The position numbers and the translations under genes are program-made. A stretch of 5,682 nt of DNA from Actinomycetes bacterium (GTDB lineage: Bacteria; Actinomycetota; Actinomycetes; Actinomycetales; Cellulomonadaceae). Under the pieces are notes generated by a model. It was not told where the DNA came from. It did no database searches and saw nothing but the letters and a program-made list of their open reading frames with translations. The stretch's first letter is position 1. Each line of letters opens with the position of its first letter. This document shows positions 1 through 5,682 of the stretch, piece after piece. Location: the NCBI GenBank assembly GCA_023389545.1, contig JAEWEI010000193.1:1-5682 (forward strand), read 5' to 3'.

Positions 1-129
1 CGGTGGTGGTGGATCGGGCGGCGTCGCGCCCACGGCTCGCCCCCTCCCTCGCGACCGCGTGCCCATGACGACACGCGACACGCCCACGATGCCAGTGCGA
101 CGCGCCCACGGCCCGCCCGGACGGCCAGG
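1..129. other. Noncoding flank downstream of the MBL gene
   Basis: No open frame here shows a recognisable protein. The stretch lies 3' of the minus-strand MBL gene, so it should hold the end of that transcript and perhaps the edge of a neighbour outside the window. It is GC-rich, starts with a few GGT triplets and contains an imperfect direct repeat, listed separately. A weak inverted repeat (GGCC at 110-113 pairing with GGCC at 123-126) lies just past the MBL stop codon, but its inner stem is interrupted and no T-tract follows on the minus strand, so I do not call it a terminator. Confidence 0.5.
21..118. repeat. Imperfect 22-bp direct repeat, two copies 76 bp apart
   Basis: Copy one is 21-42 and copy two is 97-118. 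They agree at 20 of 22 positions, with the mismatches at 24/100 and 37/113, and share the uninterrupted core CGCGCCCACGGC. A shorter relative of the core (CGCCCACG) lies between them at 81-88. In DNA this rich in G and C some repetition is expected by chance, and no function can be read from it. It may be a remnant of local duplication in an intergenic region. Confidence 0.4.
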
Positions 130-834
130 TCACCAGCGGCGGGCGCGCCACTCCTCGAGATGCGGGCGCTCGGCGCCGAGGGTCGTGTCGCGTCCATGCC
201 CCGGGTAGACCCACGTGTCGTCGGGCAGGACGCCGAACACGCGCTGCTCGAGGTCGTCCATGAGGCTGTCGAAGTCGTCGCCGCCCGACGTGCGCCCGGG
301 CCCGCCCGGGAACAGCGAGTCACCCGTGAACAGGTGGGTGCGGCCGGGCACGGCGCCTGCGGAGGCGGCCTCGGCCGGCTCCCGGTACGCGAGCGCGATG
401 GACCCCGGGGTGTGGCCGCGCAGCGCGACCACGTCGAGGACGACGTCGCCCAACGGCACCGTGGCTCCGTGGTGCAGGCGCTCCATCGCGTGGACGTCAG
501 CGGCCTCGGCGATCGCCTGCGCGTCGTCGGCGCCGGCCAGCGCGCGGGCGCCGGTGACGGCGAGGAGCGAGGCGAGCGCGCCGAGGTGGTCGCGGTGGCG
601 GTGCGTGGTCACGACCGCGTCGAGCCGGGCCTGGGGTGATCCCTCGCGCACGAGCTCGAGGAGGCGGTCGGGCTCGGCTGCCGCGTCGACGAGGAGCTGG
701 GCTCCGGTGCGCCGGCAGGTGAGCAGGTAGGCGTTGTTGTCCATCGGCCCCACCGAGGCCTTGCGGATCGTCAGGGCGTCGAGCTCGCGGACCTCAGCCG
801 GCCCGCCCGGGACGGCCTCGCCGGTGTACGCCAT
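130..834 (-). CDS. MBL-fold metallo-hydrolase (glyoxalase II-like), uvrA-linked family
   Basis: This 234-residue protein has the full set of metallo-beta-lactamase-fold metal ligands. THRHRDHLG at 77-85 gives H78, H80, D82 and H83; GHTPGS gives H141; TGDSLF gives the bridging D172; YPGHG gives H213. That is the binuclear site of the glyoxalase II/hydroxyacylglutathione hydrolase branch. The conserved N-terminal VGPMDNNAY (28-36) and C-terminal TTLGAERPHLEEWRARRW match, from memory, the actinobacterial family encoded divergently next to uvrA (Rv1637c in M. tuberculosis). Its substrate is unknown; actinobacteria mostly lack glutathione, so a true glyoxalase II role is unlikely. No signal peptide or membrane segment is seen, so it should be cytoplasmic. 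The start at ATG 834 is chosen because GGAGG (841-845) is 6 nt upstream; an in-frame ATG at 840 abuts that site and is less likely. Its first 41 bp overlap the GH15 gene, so the two are probably cotranscribed and translationally coupled. Confidence 0.93.
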   Translation of the reverse strand: MAYTGEAVPGGPAEVRELDALTIRKASVGPMDNNAYLLTCRRTGAQLLVDAAAEPDRLLELVREGSPQARLDAVVTTHRHRDHLGALASLLAVTGARALAGADDAQAIAEAADVHAMERLHHGATVPLGDVVLDVVALRGHTPGSIALAYREPAEAASAGAVPGRTHLFTGDSLFPGGPGRTSGGDDFDSLMDDLEQRVFGVLPDDTWVYPGHGRDTTLGAERPHLEEWRARRW

Positions 835-2689
835 GGTCATCCTCCAGCTCGGGTGGTGCGGGGCGCCCGGAGGGCACGGGCGGCCGGGCGCCGCGGCGGG
901 CGAGCGCCCGGTCGTGGCTGTGGACCGCCTGCACGAGCGCGAGGTGCGAGAGCGCCTGCGGGAAGTTGCCGACCATGCGCTGCCCCACCGGGTCGTACTG
1001 TTCCGCGAAGAGTCCCACATCATTGCCGAGCCCGATGAGGCGGTCCAGCAGGTCGCCCGCCTCCTCCACCTCGCCGCCGCGCGCCAGGGCGTCCGCGAGC
1101 CAGAACGAGCAGGCGAGGAACGGGTGCTCGCCGCCGGCCATGCCGTCGTCGGTGTGCTCCGCGCGGTAACGCAGGAGCAGGCCTGGCGCGACCTCCAACT
1201 CCTCGCGGATCGCTGCGACGGTGCCGCGCATCCGGGGGTCCTCGGGGGGCAGGAAGCCCACCTGCAGCATCTGCAGCAGCGCGGCGTCGGTGTGCGCCGA
1301 GCCGTAGGACTGTGTGAACGTGCCGCGTCGGGCGTCGAACCCGTGCCTGAGCACATCCGAGCGGATCGCGGCGCGCTCGGCCCGCCAATGCTCCAGGGGC
1401 CCGGGCAGCCGGTGCCTCTCGATCGCGCTCACCGCCCGGTCGAGCGCGGCCCACGCCATGACCTTGGAGTGCGTGAAGTGCTGCGGCTGCCCGCGCACCT
1501 CCCAGATGCCGTGGTCCGGCTCGCGCCAGTGCCCGATGAGCTCGGCGACGAGGTGCTGCTGCATGGACCAGGAGTCGGTCGTCTCGCGCAGGCCGGCAAC
1601 TCGCGCCGACTCGAGCGCGACCATCACCCCGCCGAGCACGTCGTTCTGCACCTGCCCCACGGCGGCGTTGCCGATCCGCACCGGCCGGGAGGCCGCGTAG
1701 CCCGCCAGGTGCTCCAGGGTCGTCTCCGGAAGGTCCCGCCGCCCGTCCGAGCCGTACATGATCTGCAGGTCGGCCGGGTCGCCGGCCACGGCGCGCAGCA
1801 GCCAGTCCCGCCACGCGGTCGCCTCCGCGCGGTACCCGTAGCCGAGCAGCGCGTCGAGGGTCATCGCGGCGTCGCGCAGCCAGCAGTACCGGTAGTCCCA
1901 GTTCCGCTCCCCGCCGAAGGCCTCCGGCAGCGACGTGGTGGGCGCGGCGACGATGCCGCCCGTCTCCTCGTCGGTGAGCATGCGCAGCACCAGCAGCGAG
2001 CGCACCACCGCGTCGCGGTGCGGCCCCTGGTGCTGGCACAGCCCCGCCCACCGCACCCAGCGCTGCCGCGTCTCGGCGAGGCGGTCCGTGACGGAGAGCC
2101 GGCGCGGCGCGCGGAGCCACGAGCTGGTCCACGTCGAGGCGAGCTCGACGACCTCGCCCTCGGCCAGCTCGAACGTGTCGACGTGTGCGCGCCCGACGCC
2201 GCGTGGCAGGCGGGCGCCGCGCAGCATCAGCGAGTCCGGCCCGGCGATCGCCCGGATGGTGTCGTGGCCTTCACGGTCCTCGACGTGGTGCACCCACGGC
2301 ACGATCGTCCCGTAGCCGAACCGCACGACCCACTCATGCCGCACGTTGACGGTCCCTGACAGGCACTCGATGCGGCGCACGAGGTCGGCTCGGCCGTCGC
2401 CGAGCGGCATCGCCTCGGTGACCAGCGCGACGCCGGTGGGGGAGGTGTAGGTGGTCTGCAGCACGAACGACTCGCCCAGGTAGGCGCGTCGCACGTCGGT
2501 GGCGTCGGGCACCGTGAGCAGCCACCGGCCCTGGGACGGGCCTCCGAGCAGCGCGGCGAAGCACGCGGGGGAGTCGAAGCGGGGGAAGCAGAGCCAGTCG
2601 ACGGAGCCGTCCCGCGAGATGAGCGCGGCGGTGCGGCCGTCCCCGAGCACGGCGTACTCGCCGATCGGCGTCGTCCGCGGTCGAGCCAT
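794..2689 (-). CDS. Glycoside hydrolase family 15 protein (trehalase/glucoamylase-like)
   Basis: This 631-residue protein has the two-domain layout of bacterial GH15 enzymes. The N-terminal beta-rich trehalase-like domain (about 5-200) has [17 protein letters not shown] and [14 protein letters not shown] (27-40). The (alpha/alpha)6 catalytic barrel (about 220-590) has [12 protein letters not shown] (262-273), the [12 protein letters not shown] segment (340-351), GIWEVRG with probable general acid E397, [10 protein letters not shown] (404-413), and FAEQYDP with probable general base E563, followed by [12 protein letters not shown]. The family inverts configuration while cleaving alpha-linked glucose from trehalose, maltodextrins, starch or isomalto-oligosaccharides; the substrate cannot be set from sequence. 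There is no signal peptide, so intracellular trehalose or glycogen-type glucan turnover is the likeliest role. The ATG at 2689 fits the family's usual N-terminus, but its GGAG is only 2 nt away. An in-frame GTG at 2746 with AGGTG 8 nt upstream would add 19 residues. The last 35 or so residues are a Pro/Arg/Gly-rich tail overlapping the MBL gene. Confidence 0.93.
   Translation of the reverse strand: MARPRTTPIGEYAVLGDGRTAALISRDGSVDWLCFPRFDSPACFAALLGGPSQGRWLLTVPDATDVRRAYLGESFVLQTTYTSPTGVALVTEAMPLGDGRADLVRRIECLSGTVNVRHEWVVRFGYGTIVPWVHHVEDREGHDTIRAIAGPDSLMLRGARLPRGVGRAHVDTFELAEGEVVELASTWTSSWLRAPRRLSVTDRLAETRQRWVRWAGLCQHQGPHRDAVVRSLLVLRMLTDEETGGIVAAPTTSLPEAFGGERNWDYRYCWLRDAAMTLDALLGYGYRAEATAWRDWLLRAVAGDPADLQIMYGSDGRRDLPETTLEHLAGYAASRPVRIGNAAVGQVQNDVLGGVMVALESARVAGLRETTDSWSMQQHLVAELIGHWREPDHGIWEVRGQPQHFTHSKVMAWAALDRAVSAIERHRLPGPLEHWRAERAAIRSDVLRHGFDARRGTFTQSYGSAHTDAALLQMLQVGFLPPEDPRMRGTVAAIREELEVAPGLLLRYRAEHTDDGMAGGEHPFLACSFWLADALARGGEVEEAGDLLDRLIGLGNDVGLFAEQYDPVGQRMVGNFPQALSHLALVQAVHSHDRALARRGARPPVPSGRPAPPELEDDHGVHRRGRPGRAG
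841..845 (-). promoter_or_regulatory. Shine-Dalgarno site of the MBL gene, inside the GH15 reading frame
   Basis: On the minus strand GGAGG is followed by ATGACCATG. The site is 6 nt from the second ATG (834) and directly adjacent to the first (840), which favours the second as start. The site and the start both lie within the last 20 codons of the GH15 gene, so ribosomes finishing GH15 would pass through it, the usual arrangement for translational coupling. Confidence 0.7.
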
Positions 2690-2749
2690 GGCTCCATCAT
2701 CGTCCGGCGCGCCGCGCGCGGGGAGGCCGGATGAGATCCGCGCCACAGA

Positions 2750-2765
2750 TCGAACACCTGTGCGA
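2750..2765. promoter_or_regulatory. LexA binding site (SOS box) upstream of uvrA
   Basis: TCGAACACCTGTGCGA is a 16-bp interrupted palindrome. The left half is the perfect actinobacterial LexA half-site TCGAAC, and the right half GTGCGA differs from the ideal GTTCGA at one base. The symmetry extends one base further on each side (A at 2749, T at 2766). The site is centred about 36 bp before the uvrA start codon. If transcription begins at 2794 it covers -44 to -29, overlapping the -35 region, where a bound LexA would block RNA polymerase. uvrA is a well-known SOS gene in many bacteria. What I see is the motif and its position; repression and damage induction are inferred. Confidence 0.78.
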
Positions 2766-2781
2766 TGTCAGGGGATCGCCT

Positions 2782-2787
2782 TACCAT
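2782..2787 (+). promoter_or_regulatory. uvrA: Probable -10 element of a leaderless uvrA promoter
   Basis: TACCAT fits the actinobacterial TANNNT -10 pattern and occupies exactly -12 to -7 if +1 is the G at 2794, the first base of the uvrA GTG. No Shine-Dalgarno sequence stands at a workable distance: AGGGGA (2770-2775) is 18 nt away and the GGG at 2791-2793 touches the start. Both facts point to a leaderless mRNA, which is common in actinobacteria. The -35 is poor (GTGCGA at 2760-2765 with 16-bp spacing matches three of six consensus bases) and lies within the LexA box. Confidence 0.6.
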
Positions 2788-2793
2788 GTCGGG

Positions 2794-5655
<2,862 letters not shown>

Positions 5656-5670
5656 GCGCCGCCCCGGCGC
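5656..5670 (+). terminator. Short GC hairpin directly after the uvrA stop
   Basis: GCGCCG (5656-5661) and CGGCGC (5665-5670) form a perfect 6-bp stem with a CCC loop, starting at the base after the TGA. No T-tract follows within the remaining 12 bases, so this would be at best a weak or U-less actinobacterial terminator. Short GC inverted repeats also arise by chance at this composition. Confidence 0.3.
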
Positions 5671-5682
5671 CCGTCGTCGCCG

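Larger units (their letters stand above)
2690..2793. promoter_or_regulatory. Divergent intergenic control region between GH15 and uvrA
   Basis: These 104 bp separate two genes transcribed away from each other. The uvrA-proximal half holds the SOS box and -10 element described separately. The GH15-proximal half (2706-2725) is a dense run of GC dinucleotides with no evident promoter. On the minus strand I find no convincing -10; a CTGACA at 2771-2766 resembles a -35, but 17 bp further on lies only CTGTGG. Control of the GH15-MBL unit is therefore unresolved, though the symmetric LexA site lies 61 bp from its ATG and could affect both directions. Confidence 0.6.

Noticed and set aside
110..126. 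Possible terminator hairpin after the MBL stop
   Set aside because: Only four outer pairs form before mismatches interrupt the stem, and no T-tract follows.
160..730. Two plus-strand frames opposite the MBL gene
   Set aside because: Neither has a domain or ribosome site, and the opposite strand encodes all metal ligands of an MBL enzyme.
835..1356. N-terminal extension of the MBL protein to 408 residues
   Set aside because: The extra residues are the GH15 gene read in the wrong frame, rich in Arg, Ser and Thr with no MBL homology. A proper GGAGG stands 6 nt before ATG 834.
1020..2132. Second minus-strand open frame of 370 codons inside GH15
   Set aside because: It is the +1 shadow of GH15, very rich in Arg, Ala and Gly, with no recognisable motif.
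734..2359. Plus-strand open frame of 541 codons opposite GH15
   Set aside because: Same shadow effect: no domain, biased composition, and it lies opposite a clear GH15 enzyme with both catalytic residues.
2731..2793. Upstream ATG start for uvrA at 2731
   Set aside because: The 21 extra residues do not match any UvrA N-terminus I know, and they would be encoded across the SOS box and the -10 element.

Overview
The window reads as chromosomal DNA from a high-GC actinobacterium. Third codon positions are almost all G or C, GTG is used as a start, and the UvrA closely resembles the actinobacterial type as I remember it from Mycobacterium and Streptomyces. Absence of a signal peptide on any protein and the overall style would fit the Micrococcales (Cellulomonas-like groups), but that placement is an inference, not something I can prove here.

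There are three real genes in two divergent units. On the minus strand, reading leftward from about 2689, lies a glycoside hydrolase family 15 enzyme (794-2689). Its 3' end overlaps the start of a small metallo-beta-lactamase-fold hydrolase (130-834) by 41 bp. On the plus strand, uvrA (2794-5655) encodes the complete 953-residue UvrA subunit of the nucleotide excision repair endonuclease. Bases 1-129 hold no gene I can support, only an imperfect direct repeat. The last 27 bases after uvrA hold a short GC hairpin.

The 104-bp divergent intergenic region (2690-2793) is the main regulatory element. It carries a LexA/SOS box (2750-2765) and, 16 bp downstream, a TANNNT -10 element (2782-2787) placed so that transcription would start on the G of the uvrA GTG codon. 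Together these suggest a leaderless, DNA-damage-inducible uvrA transcript whose promoter is blocked by LexA at the -35 region.

Functionally, uvrA is the DNA repair gene. The MBL-fold protein belongs to the uncharacterised family that sits divergently next to uvrA in other actinobacteria (Rv1637c/Rv1638 in M. tuberculosis, from memory). The GH15 gene, probably an intracellular alpha-glucosidase or trehalase, sits between these two partners and has captured the promoter-proximal position of the MBL gene. I see no phage, transposon, CRISPR, toxin-antitoxin or other exotic system. The notable points are regulatory and organisational.
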